NCBI GenBank assembly: GCA_016098155.1 | Contig: JAAAJB010000716.1 | Location: forward strand, 1 to 15,859 | Reading direction: 5' to 3' | Length of the DNA: 15,859 nucleotides | From: Actinomortierella ambigua | Taxonomy: Eukaryota; Mortierellomycota; Mortierellomycetes; Mortierellales; Mortierellaceae | In this document: one piece after another, positions 8,166-15,859 of the stretch | How positions within the stretch are numbered: the first letter of the stretch is position 1 | Layout of the letters: every line of letters begins with the position of its first letter | Program-made: the position numbers and the translations under genes | Notes under the pieces: model-generated | Database searches by the model: none | What the model was told of the DNA's origin: nothing | Seen by the model: only the letters and a program-made list of their open reading frames with translations

Positions 8166-8233
8166 GCGCTCTCTTCAGTCGTTCAACTCTCATCTCTATC
8201 TTCCCTCACTACAACACCTTTTTTTTTCTCATC

Positions 8234-8551
8234 ATGAAGGTCCTCTCTGCTACCGCTCTCTTGTCCATTTTTGCTTTGGCCGTCGCTGCTCAGGAAGTCT
8301 CTGTCGACCCTATACCCGGTGATGATACAAGCACTACGACTACCACTACCACTGCCACCTCGACTGTAATGACTGCCACGAAGACTGCGACCATCACCAC
8401 AGTCATCACCATTGGTGTGCCCACAATCATCACAACTTCCAGGGTCCCGGCCACGCCTACGCCCACGCCAACTGGCGCAGCCAGCCAGCACGGCCCTGCC
8501 AAAGCCCTGATCGCTCTTGGTGGTGTTGCTGCTCTCGCCCAACTGTTGTAA
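8234..8551 (+). CDS. Small secreted Thr-rich GPI-anchored protein
   Basis: A single exon encodes 105 residues. Residues 1-19 are a signal peptide (Lys2, a hydrophobic core LSATALLSIFALAVAA, and likely cleavage after Ala18 or Ala19). Residues 32-80 are rich in Thr and Ser and end with a (Thr-Pro)3 stretch, expected to carry dense O-mannose. The C-terminus has small residues GAAS (81-84), a short polar spacer and a 15-residue hydrophobic tail to the end, the pattern of a GPI-attachment signal with the modified residue probably among 81-84. The mature chain would be only about 65 residues, so a cell-wall or plasma-membrane surface glycoprotein is likely. There are no cysteines. No enzyme domain is visible. 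The minus-strand frames over it are shadows. Confidence 0.75.
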   Translation: MKVLSATALLSIFALAVAAQEVSVDPIPGDDTSTTTTTTTATSTVMTATKTATITTVITIGVPTIITTSRVPATPTPTPTGAASQHGPAKALIALGGVAALAQLL

Positions 8552-9026
8552 ATAATCTCGCCGATAGAAATTACTCCCCTTTCTCTCTTTTCGCCTTTCT
8601 TTAATCTTGTCGATTCGTAATCTGGTTCCCCTGACATGACGCGCCATGACATCCGTAATAAAAAACTGAAAAGGAGATACCAAAGACAAAAAAAAAAGAT
8701 GCATTTACACCCTGACGAACAACGAAGGTTGAGATGAGAGACAGTGCGGTTTTGAGGATGGAAAAAAGTCTACTCTGGGCACCCCTGCCTTCCCCCCCAT
8801 CTCCCCTCCCCGTGTGTGTGACACCGTCCGTGGTATATAATTTTCCCAGCACAATTTTTTTTCCCCCAGAAGGGAACAAATGGTTTGTTGATGTTCGTGA
8901 CCAAGAGGACCAGAGAGTGGGAAGAGAAGAGGGAGATTTTGAGTCCTCCTCGGGGGAAATGGTGTACATGATCAGAGCTACATTGAAAATATTACATGCG
9001 ACTAGTTTGGTGTATGTAAGAAACAG
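8552..9026. other. Convergent 3' region
   Basis: It contains the 3' ends of the Thr-rich protein gene (plus) and the WW-domain gene (minus). AATAAA for the plus gene is at 8657-8662. No exact minus-strand AATAAA was found. The rest is C-rich and homopolymer-rich, and no gene is supported. Confidence 0.5.
8657..8662 (+). terminator. Polyadenylation signal of the Thr-rich protein gene
   Basis: AATAAA about 105 nt past the stop codon ending at 8551. Confidence 0.5.
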
Positions 9027-9830
9027 CTAAAAGTCGTTGGTGCTACCGCCTTGGTCAAAGAACGACCCTCCCCCAAAACCTCCACTTGGATCGTTACCTA
9101 CTTGGTCGAAGAAAGATGACCCACCACCAACTCCTCCCAAATAGTCGGATGTATTGCCGCCTTGGTCGTTGTCGAAGAAGCTTGATCCCCCTCCCCCTCC
9201 TAGATAGTCCGTTGAACCGCCAACCATACCTTGATTGTTGTCAAAGAAACTGCCTCCAGAGCCTTGGCTAGGGTCATTGTAGCTATTAGACGGCTGATGG
9301 GAGCCGATAGCGCGACCGATACCTCCACCAATGAGGCTTCCACCCAAGAAGCCCATTAAGCCCTTGTTGAGACCCCCTCCTCCCATGCCCCCACGGCCAA
9401 AATATCCTCCACTGGAGAATCCGTTGTTGTAGCCGTACTGTTGGTTCATAGGGGGTCTACTGTAGTTGCCGCGTCCATACATCTGGTTGTATTGTGCCAA
9501 TTGCAACTCGTAGTCTCGCAAACGATCTTGGAATACAGCAGTATCCTGAGCTTGGTAGGCCGCGCCTTTTGGGTGAACCCATGTGCGATCGCCTGTGCTA
9601 GTGTTCACATAGAATAGTCGTCTTGTCTGTGGGTCAAATTGACATATCCTAGAGACACAAGAATGAAAGTCGATCAGTGCTGTTTTTAATCGTGAGAGTG
9701 AGTCGACTGTGTTGTGCTGTGCTAGTATGGTAACTCACCACCCATAGGGCAGGTCGAACGACTGTGGAATAGGCATAGCCGGAGGTGGCGGGGTATGCTG
9801 AGCGTAGGGTCTACTTTGACATGGTCCCAT
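9027..9830 (-). CDS. WW-domain protein with glycine zipper and SFFD repeats
   Basis: Exons are 9830-9739 and 9648-9027, with a 90-nt intron that splits the codon of the first WW tryptophan; together they encode 237 residues. The WW domain spans about 27-57 (LPYGW, then FDPQTRRLFYVN, then TW and P), with signature tryptophans at 31 and 54, 23 residues apart, and Pro57. WW domains bind Pro-rich ligands; the protein itself has PPPP at 14-17. Residues 62-85 are a probable helix (QAQDTAVFQDRLRDYELQLAQ). A Gly/Tyr/Asn-rich part follows, then residues 124-146, a GxxxG-rich hydrophobic stretch resembling a glycine zipper that may enter or line a membrane. The C-terminal half has four SFFD motifs (164, 187, 209, 226) and two DYLGG units. 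The ATG at 9830 is the first in frame before the WW domain. The frame stays open further upstream, so an extra 5' exon is possible. Partner and role are unknown. Confidence 0.75.
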
Positions 9831-11014
9831 TGATGCAAGTTGGGGGTTTTGGAGGTCGTGATGTGTTTGAAGTCTGCTTAGGATACAGCAACCAGGCAAT
9901 GAAGTTGTGTATAAGACAAGAGTTGGAGAGAAAAAAAATCAGCTCTTGGCAACATTTATCTGGCTATGTCTTTGGGGACGGCTAGCCAACCAAGTCGCAA
10001 CCAGATGTTGCATACAGCTGACAAGGAAAAACACCAATAGCAGCCAAGTTGGAAAAACAGCTAGATAGTGTCTACATACGCCAAGCCGCACTATACGGTA
10101 ATAGCACAGGGAGTCATATCAAAGGTCGGGGGGGAAGGCACGACTCGCTCTCTTGTTCAAGGCATGGGATGGACTGGGCAGGCAGACGAGGCGCGAGCGG
10201 CAGAAAGCATAAAATAGATTGTAGCTCTTTGATTCTGAGAAAAAGAAAAACGGTCTCAAGTGCAACCACTACCAACGTGTGACAGAGGTATAATATGCGA
10301 GCATGGCGAGCTCAACAGCACGACAAGCACAGGCCAGCCATGATGAACTACGCTATGCTGTTTTTTTCACTCTCCTCCCTGCATTCCCACGTTCTCTTTG
10401 ACAAACTCTCCCACCTTTCCTAGTCGTGCCCTCGGATGGACAAGATTTTCTTCTATGCGAGGAAGTTATTTGGCTTCCAAGAAGTCGTTCACGCCCTTTT
10501 CTCTTTTTCTCATGTCGTCTCATCATGCTCGACTGGCAAGCAGGCCCTTTTAGTGGGAAAGGTCAACCCAGCTAATATCGCAAGAACACAAGCCCACGGA
10601 AGGTAAAGGGCCGCAAGCATACTTGCAATTGCATGATGGCGCGAAGCTTGGCAAGGGTTCACCACTCAGGGGAAGGGGGCCATATCTTATTGCCCCCTAG
10701 CTCATCCCCTTGAGCGGACAGCCTGCCGGTTATGGGCCTCACTCGCCATGTGTGAGTCAAGCAGTTCCTCCTGCGCTCGGGATGCTTCCGCCATTGCGGC
10801 TTGTAGGTTTATCTGCTGATGTTTTTCCAACTCGGCCGCGATTGGTGCTTAACTCTGGCCATTTTTTTTTCCCTGTAATCCAAGGTCCAACGATTTTTTC
10901 CTCTTTCTCTCCCTTGATTCCAAAAAACACACTCCTCATTTTTTTTTCTCTTTCACTCCCTTGCCAAGACTCCTGCCTCCGCAAACCTTGAGCTCACCTT
11001 CCCACCTTATCACT
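9831..11014. other. Long divergent intergenic region
   Basis: About 1.2 kb between the minus-strand WW gene and the plus-strand ATP-grasp gene. No gene is supported: the frames at 10049-10282 and 10710-10991 show no motif, and the latter crosses homopolymer T runs. It holds a cluster of AGGGG/CCCCT words (10668-10710) and a pyrimidine-rich stretch (about 10862-10975) just before the ATP-grasp gene, typical of a fungal promoter and leader. A TATAATA occurs at 10288, far from any start. Confidence 0.5.
10668..10710. promoter_or_regulatory. Palindromic cluster of four STRE-like motifs
   Basis: AGGGG occurs at 10668 and 10674, and CCCCT at 10694 and 10706. The inner pair forms a perfect inverted repeat AGGGGGC (10674-10680) / GCCCCCT (10692-10698) with an 11-bp spacer. 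AGGGG is the core of the yeast stress response element bound by Msn2/4-type zinc fingers. The site lies about 305 bp before the ATP-grasp start and 840 bp before the WW gene start. Regulation is an inference from the motif alone. Confidence 0.35.
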
Positions 11015-12863
11015 ATGCCATCCAGCATCGATGTTCAAAGCGGGGCTCGCTGGGCTGTCCACAGTAAGCACCTAGTCGGCATATTGATCCAGGTTTTAAA
11101 TGGAACAGGTGACCGACCACTGATTTTGGGTGCAGAACGAATGGGCCTAATTTTGTTTTCTTTCTCTCACTCAATTCAAAGTCCTAGCTCCGTACGCTCT
11201 TGTCAAAAACATCTATAGCGACAGAGATAACCTTGATGATGGCAGCTACTACAAGTTTGAGCTGCCGGCTGGTGAGCAGGCTGTAACAGAGTGGACGCCT
11301 TCACACAGACAGGTATGTCTGCTCCAAAAAAAAACGGGGTGGAGGGGGTGGGCGAAGAGGCGAAGTGGCGGGGAAGGGAGAAACAGCTCTTCGCAGATGA
11401 CAACTTTTTTGAGAGCTGTCAAATAGGGAGGAAGGAAAAATCCCTCAACTCACCACTCTCACCCCTCATATAATTAGGAGGTCGAACGAGCTCTGGAGAG
11501 TCTACCACAAGTCTGGGCACACCACTGGCACCCTATTGGCCTAGAATCGTTTAATCAGGTTCTGGACTCCATCGTTCAGCACTCAAAGCAGGATGAACAG
11601 GAATATCGACACCAGATGGACGACTCGCATGCAATACTGGAAACTGTCGTCCTCAACCTTGTGGACGGCATGGAGGTCGATAGCTGGCCTGGTGTCTCTG
11701 TGCTGCGTGGCCTTGAATCTCGTCACCTGGCGTTCACAGGTTCCGACTCTTTGCTGTTTGAGTGCGACAGTGATAAGGCTCGGATCAAGAAGCATCTGAT
11801 CGATACAGGTGCGCCTACTCCAAGATACTGCGATGTCTACTCGGCGGTTGTGTTGGAGGAAGGAGGAGACGCACGCAACTATGATGAAGAAGAGGATAGG
11901 CAGCGGGTGCTGCATGAGCTCTCCCAGCTTCAATTTCCTTTGCTTGTCAAGCCTGCCAACGCCAGCTCCAGTCGCGGCATCTCAACAAAGTCAGTCGTGG
12001 ACAGCCCGGAAGAGGCCTACAAGCAAGCCATGGAGACAAAGAAGGTTTGGGGCCCTGTCTATGTTGAAGAGTACATTTCTGGTAAGTTTTTTTATTATTT
12101 GTTGTTGGTGCTCGGACCACTCCAAAGAAGCACGATGCTCCGCTGCATGACAGACCAAAGGAACAGAACTGACATGATTTCAAACTCCCGCTATCCATCG
12201 AGATAGGTCGAGAGTTTACGGCTCTTGTGTCTGGCTCGGCGGAATACGGCATAGATACTTACAAGGTTCTGGAGCGAGTCTTCCGGGATCGTGTCCCAGA
12301 ACGCGAGCGCATGCTGACATATGATATGAAGTGGGGGAAAGACAACTATGGATCTAACAAGACTATAGAGCAGGCATCCTGGTGGATGGAGGTTTGCCCA
12401 GATGACCAGCAACCTGCCCTCCAGCAAAAGGCTCGGGAAATCTACACCAGCTTTCACGGCAATGGATATTGCCGGATGGACCTGCGGGAGGATCATCGTA
12501 CTGGAAAGCTTTATGTCGTCGATGTCAATGGTAAGACCTTTTTCATTTGATAGCCCTGAGAGCCAACTAGGCGTGACGTATTTGATCTAAACCATTTTTG
12601 TCCTTCTCCCTCTCTCCCTCTCTCCCATGCGTATAGCCAACTGTTCTGTTGATGAGGACGATGACAGTGCCATGGGCAAGATATTGAAGGCATCTGGCCT
12701 GACTCTTGGGTTGTTTTTCGGAAAGCTTATCTCGTTTGCTATACGTCGTCGCAATGGACTTTATGGCCACCCAACAAAATCGACGATCGAGGGAGCACAC
12801 AAAGTTGTTGACGGCGTCAACGGAGTCCCCATCATTTCCCCACAGATGACAGTGCACGCGTAA
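11015..12863 (+). CDS. D-alanine-D-alanine-ligase-like ATP-grasp enzyme
   Basis: Exons are 11015-11063, 11182-11312, 11478-12081, 12207-12530 and 12637-12863, all GT-AG, encoding 444 residues. A central part (about 115-180) resembles the Ddl N-terminal to middle region: VDGMEVDSWPGVSVLRGLES, then AFTGSD, and GAPTPRY. The ATP-grasp core follows, with FPLLVKPANASSSRGIS at 213-229 (Lys218 and the Ser-rich loop for ATP phosphates), VYVEEYISGREF at 254-265, GNGYCRMDLRED at 346-357, and VVDVNANC at 365-372. In the last, Asp367 and Asn369 stand where ATP-grasp enzymes have the magnesium-binding Glu-x-Asn. The family forms amide bonds by ATP-driven carboxyl activation. The real substrate here is unknown, since fungi make no peptidoglycan. 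Residues 1-60 match no known domain that I can name. Four introns argue against bacterial contamination. AATAAA lies four bases past the stop. Confidence 0.82.
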
Positions 12864-12866
12864 AAA

Positions 12867-12872
12867 AATAAA
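12867..12872 (+). terminator. Polyadenylation signal of the ATP-grasp gene
   Basis: AATAAA starts four bases after the stop codon. The next gene starts at 12953, so if this signal is used the 3' UTR is very short, about 20-40 nt. Confidence 0.4.
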
Positions 12873-12952
12873 CTTTGTGGCTGAGTGAAAACTCATTTGT
12901 CTGCCTTCACTTCCCAGGTTCAATCACCCCTTGAACATCTCATCCATTCATC

Positions 12953-15233
12953 ATGCCCTCGGACAAAACTAATGAGGATATGGCCTCCATTGAGGCGCGC
13001 GATCCCGCATACTTTGGTTACTATGCCATGCTGCAGCATCAGGTGAGTAAACCATCATCTCATCCCAGATTGATTTATCTTGCTCGTGCATTCGAAATCG
13101 CAGTAGGACTCAGTGGTCAATAGCCAAACGCGAACGACAGCAGTGAATCGATGGCAGTGTCAATGTCCTCTTGTTCCTTTTTTTGTTGTCTCATATCAGG
13201 ACTCGTCAGTAAACACCCCCAAAAATACATGTAATTAACATTGACTAGCAAAACATGCTGCAAGATACAGTCAGGACCTCGACCTACCGATCCGCGATCT
13301 TACTGAACCCGGACTGCTTTGAGGGCAAGCTTGTGATGGATGTTGGTGCTGGTAAGGAGCGGCATATGAACAAGGATCGTTATTCCTGGTGAAGAAAAGA
13401 AAGAAAAGAACTTTTGCGAGGTGTGATGGAGAGGATTGAGCAGCCTACGTCAGGTAACATCCTAATTTCAGGGGCTGGGGTGAGTTCCGTCGGCTGACCA
13501 TTTTCTTCGTTGGCTCGGTGAATAGGATCTGGAATTCTCTCCTACTTTGCAGCCCAAGCAGGAGCTTCCAAGGTTTATGCTGTCGAGGCATCGACCATGG
13601 CTTCCAAGATGAAGAAGCTAGTCAAGAGCGCCTCCTTACCTGGTGGGATGGCTAGGAACGAGTTTTTGAAGGACCGTATCGAGGTCATCCATGGTACGGA
13701 TCAAGTAATGGCTGGACTAGTTGGACTCTTGGGCAACCCATGAAGCAGTAGATGACAGACTATTTACCAGCATTCATTTAATTCGTCACCATTGTAGCCA
13801 AGATTGAGGATCCAAAGGTGAAGGCGAAAGTGCCCACGGTCGACACCATTATTTCAGAACCAATTGGTATGGACCTATGACCTAACAAACAGGATAGAAC
13901 CATCACTGTCCATTAATGATCCATGGACTAACCATCTCTGCATGTCTACCCCATTCCATGGAATGGCGTTGTGTAGGCGTTCTCTTGGTTCACGAGCGTA
14001 TGGTAAGGCCGGGAGGAGAATGGGAGACGATTAAAGCGTGAATGATTCGGTTGCCTAGTAACACCGGAATCATACAGCTTCACCAAACGAACACCCCCCC
14101 CCCCACCTCTGCCTTCCCGACTATGACTAACAACGATTATCATCCTATTCACTTGAATATCAAACAGATTGAGAGTTTCATCTATGCGCGCGACAACTTT
14201 TTGAGGCCCGGTGGACATCTTTTCCCCAACAAGGGTCACATGTTCCTTGCACCATTCACTGATGCACTTTTGTACACAGAAACCATGGGAAAGGCCCGAT
14301 TCTGGGAGCAAGACGGGTTCCACGGTGTCGATCTCTCGCCACTTTTTGCCGATGCCAAAGCAGAGATGTTTGGTAGGAATTGGTCAAACTATTCTAGAAA
14401 ACCAAGACAAACGTGTCGTAATGGCATCTCGATAGGCCTCTAAGCATCTTAACCGTAGCCTCGCTTTAACCCTCCCCCTTCCTTTAGGTATGCCTGTGGT
14501 GGGTCACTTTGATCCAAAGTCACTGCTGGCAACACCCGTGTCTGCCGATGAAGGGTTTGAGATGGACTTTAGCACCATTACCATGGATGAGCTCAAGGAC
14601 TTTGTGGTGCCGATGGAGTGGCATGCCCAATATACAGGACTGATGCATGGTGTTGCGGGCTGGTTCAGTCTTCATTTTTCGGGTAATCCTGCGAACGAGC
14701 AAGGTTCACCCATCGAGCTGTCGACGGCACCCCATGCCGAAAAGACGCACTGGCAGCAGGTGCGATTCCTTTTCCGCGAACCCCTGGCGGTCAACTCTGG
14801 GCAGATTATTCGAGGCTGGATGCATTGTGTCGTGAACGAGATGCGGTCATACACGGTCGACATTGAAGTGATCGCAGGTCCTTATGGCGAGCTGTCGGAT
14901 CCTCACAAGGCATACAAGGCCAAGAACAAGGCACAGGACGAAGAGAGGAGAGCAGAGCAAGACGAAGGGGATGAAGAGGAGGGGACGAGGAGTCAGGAGA
15001 ACGGAACGCCGGCTGCCGCCCACGATGGGGATGGCGGAGAAGATGGAGGAGAAGCCGAAGAGGAGGATGACCAGCTCGCCTTTGTTAGACGAAAGGGCCG
15101 GTGGGAGCTTCATGAGCAGAGCTACAATTACTCGTACACGGGGCCTCAGAACGATTTGTTGACCAAGCCCGAGCATCTTTGCATGTATGAGCCAGATCCC
15201 AATATGGTCTATGAGACGACAGCATTCAGCTAA
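12953..15233 (+). CDS. CARM1/PRMT4-like protein arginine N-methyltransferase
   Basis: Exons are 12953-13042, 13249-13351, 13526-13693, 13798-13866, 13977-14002, 14168-14372 and 14488-15233, all GT-AG, encoding 468 residues. Residues 20-44 carry the YFxYY helix and the CARM1-like [11 protein letters not shown]. AdoMet motif I VMDVGAGSGIL is at 59-69, with acidic Glu85 in YAVEAS. The double-E loop [13 protein letters not shown] has Glu141 and Glu150. The THW loop is at 307-309, and FHGVDLS occurs in the substrate-binding half. Family role: AdoMet-dependent asymmetric dimethylation of arginines on histone H3, splicing and transcription factors, in nucleus and cytosol. QNMLQD, RTSTY, AQAG and VEAS favour CARM1/PRMT4 over PRMT1. 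The double-E loop has Ile where most family members have Met. There is no N-terminal PH-like domain as in animal CARM1. An acidic, low-complexity insert (about 369-415) precedes a conserved-looking tail YNYSYTG. Exon 5 is only 26 nt. Confidence 0.88.
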
Positions 15234-15329
15234 AAAGTTTGGTGCACCTTTCTCTTTTTAATCCAGTGCGTGGGGACGACGATGAAGCACAGTCAGTGTG
15301 CAGAAAGGTGGGGGTGATGAAGAAGCATA

Positions 15330-15335
15330 AATAAA
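15330..15335 (+). terminator. Polyadenylation signal of the methyltransferase gene
   Basis: AATAAA about 97 nt past the stop codon ending at 15233, just before a hairpin and T run. Confidence 0.5.
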
Positions 15336-15350
15336 TTCGGGTTCTCTTTT

Positions 15351-15370
15351 ATCAACTCATTTTAGTTGAT
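15351..15370. repeat. Perfect 7-bp inverted repeat followed by a T run
   Basis: Arms ATCAACT (15351-15357) and AGTTGAT (15364-15370) flank a 6-base loop, and T residues run from 15370 to 15379. It looks like a hairpin plus oligo-T and sits about 15 bases downstream of a polyadenylation signal. Confidence 0.55.
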
Positions 15371-15826
15371 TTTTTTTTTACCATGTACGTTCGGCAGCAG
15401 ATCGCCGATTTCAATGTTGTACGCGTAATGATTGGTCCCTCAACTGAAAGTGAGATGCTCATCCCGATCAGTGTGAAGGGAGGGCCTGGAAGGTCCAAAA
15501 AGAACTTGTACAAACGCTAAAAAAGGAGACGGCGAACAGATACGCTAAGCAACAGAGCAAGGCATGGCTGGGAGAGGATATGGGATGCTACGAGGACAAA
15601 AATAAGGTGTGCCCACGAGGCCAGATGAAGCGAAGCTAGCAGGACTCTCTCTCTCTCTCTCTCCTCTCCTCGCCTTGCTAGCCTCACCCTCCCTTTCACA
15701 CTCTCCCACTCGCTTGGGCTTTGAACCCGATCCCAGTCTCTTGTCCAGGAGTGCATCGATGCATCGCAGTGAAAAGGGTGCAGGGGTTGAGAAAAGCTAG
15801 ATGATTGCGAGAGCCACAGTGAGAGA

Positions 15827-15829
<3 letters not shown>

Positions 15830-15859
<30 letters not shown>
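15830..15859 (+). repeat. (GA)n microsatellite at the window end
   Basis: Fifteen GA units run to the last base. With the A run at the first bases, this suggests assembly breaks at low complexity. Confidence 0.85.

Larger units (their letters stand above)
7696..8233. other. Intergenic region upstream of the Thr-rich surface protein gene
   Basis: It contains the AATAAA of paralogue 2 (7874-7879) and, near its right end, the AT-rich core promoter of the next gene (8156-8165) followed by a pyrimidine-rich leader. Nothing else is recognised. Confidence 0.5.
15234..15859. other. 3' flank of the methyltransferase gene to the window end
   Basis: It contains AATAAA (15330-15335), a hairpin with a T run (15351-15380), and simple repeats: (CT)9 at 15645-15662 and a (GA)n run to the end. 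An unsupported 45-residue frame starts at 15383 and stops at 15520. No recognisable gene. Confidence 0.5.

Noticed and set aside
9027..9830. N-myristoylation of the WW protein (starts MGPC)
   Set aside because: Pro directly after Gly2 is not accepted by the usual myristoylation pattern.
10049..10991. Plus-strand frames of 77 and 93 codons
   Set aside because: No domain or signal features; the second crosses T runs and the likely leader of the ATP-grasp gene.
11015..12863. Bacterial contamination or endosymbiont origin of the Ddl-like gene
   Set aside because: Four frame-restoring GT-AG introns and eukaryotic flanks on one contiguous sequence.
1..15859. CRISPR arrays, transposons, rRNA, viral sequence
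   Set aside because: No spaced direct repeats, terminal inverted repeats with transposase, LTRs, rRNA-like segments or viral motifs were seen.

Overview
The window looks like nuclear DNA of a fungus. Genes carry many short GT-AG introns (about 90-210 nt, one of 675 nt). They include an SR splicing factor, a CARM1-type arginine methyltransferase, a short secreted Thr-rich protein with a GPI-anchor signal, and TATA-led small genes. Retention of a PRMT4/CARM1-like enzyme, mid-range base composition and many homopolymer runs would fit an early-diverging lineage (Mucoromycota or Mortierellomycota). That placement is an inference and cannot be proven here. The window starts in a 21-nt A run and ends in a 30-nt (GA)n run, so it may be a complete contig that broke at low-complexity ends.

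Layout: (1) 460-2927 +, a five-exon SLC17-type major facilitator transporter. (2) 3147-5391 -, a nine-exon SR protein (RRM plus RS domain) converging on gene 1. (3) 6082-6459 + and (4) 7153-7695 +, two tandem intronless paralogues that start MG-x-C-x-S-T, predicted to be myristoylated and palmitoylated, and end in long Gly tails. (5) 8234-8551 +, a small GPI-anchored, Thr-rich surface protein. (6) 9027-9830 -, a two-exon WW-domain protein with a glycine-zipper stretch and SFFD repeats. (7) 11015-12863 +, a five-exon D-Ala-D-Ala-ligase-like ATP-grasp enzyme. (8) 12953-15233 +, a seven-exon CARM1/PRMT4-like arginine methyltransferase starting only 89 bp after gene 7.

Exon models were built by hand from reading frame, splice consensus and family motifs. 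Each spliced frame closes exactly (654, 256, 125, 180, 105, 237, 444 and 468 residues).

There is no sign of a single pathway. SR-protein RS domains and CARM1 both belong to RNA processing and expression control. Genes 3-5 may be a local cluster of membrane or cell-surface proteins. I saw no rRNA, tRNA, transposon, CRISPR array or viral sequence. The most unusual items are the tandem lipid-anchored poly-Gly proteins, the fungal Ddl-like enzyme, and the splicing architecture: microexons, A-run 3' splice sites, and a long SR intron with a possible poison exon.
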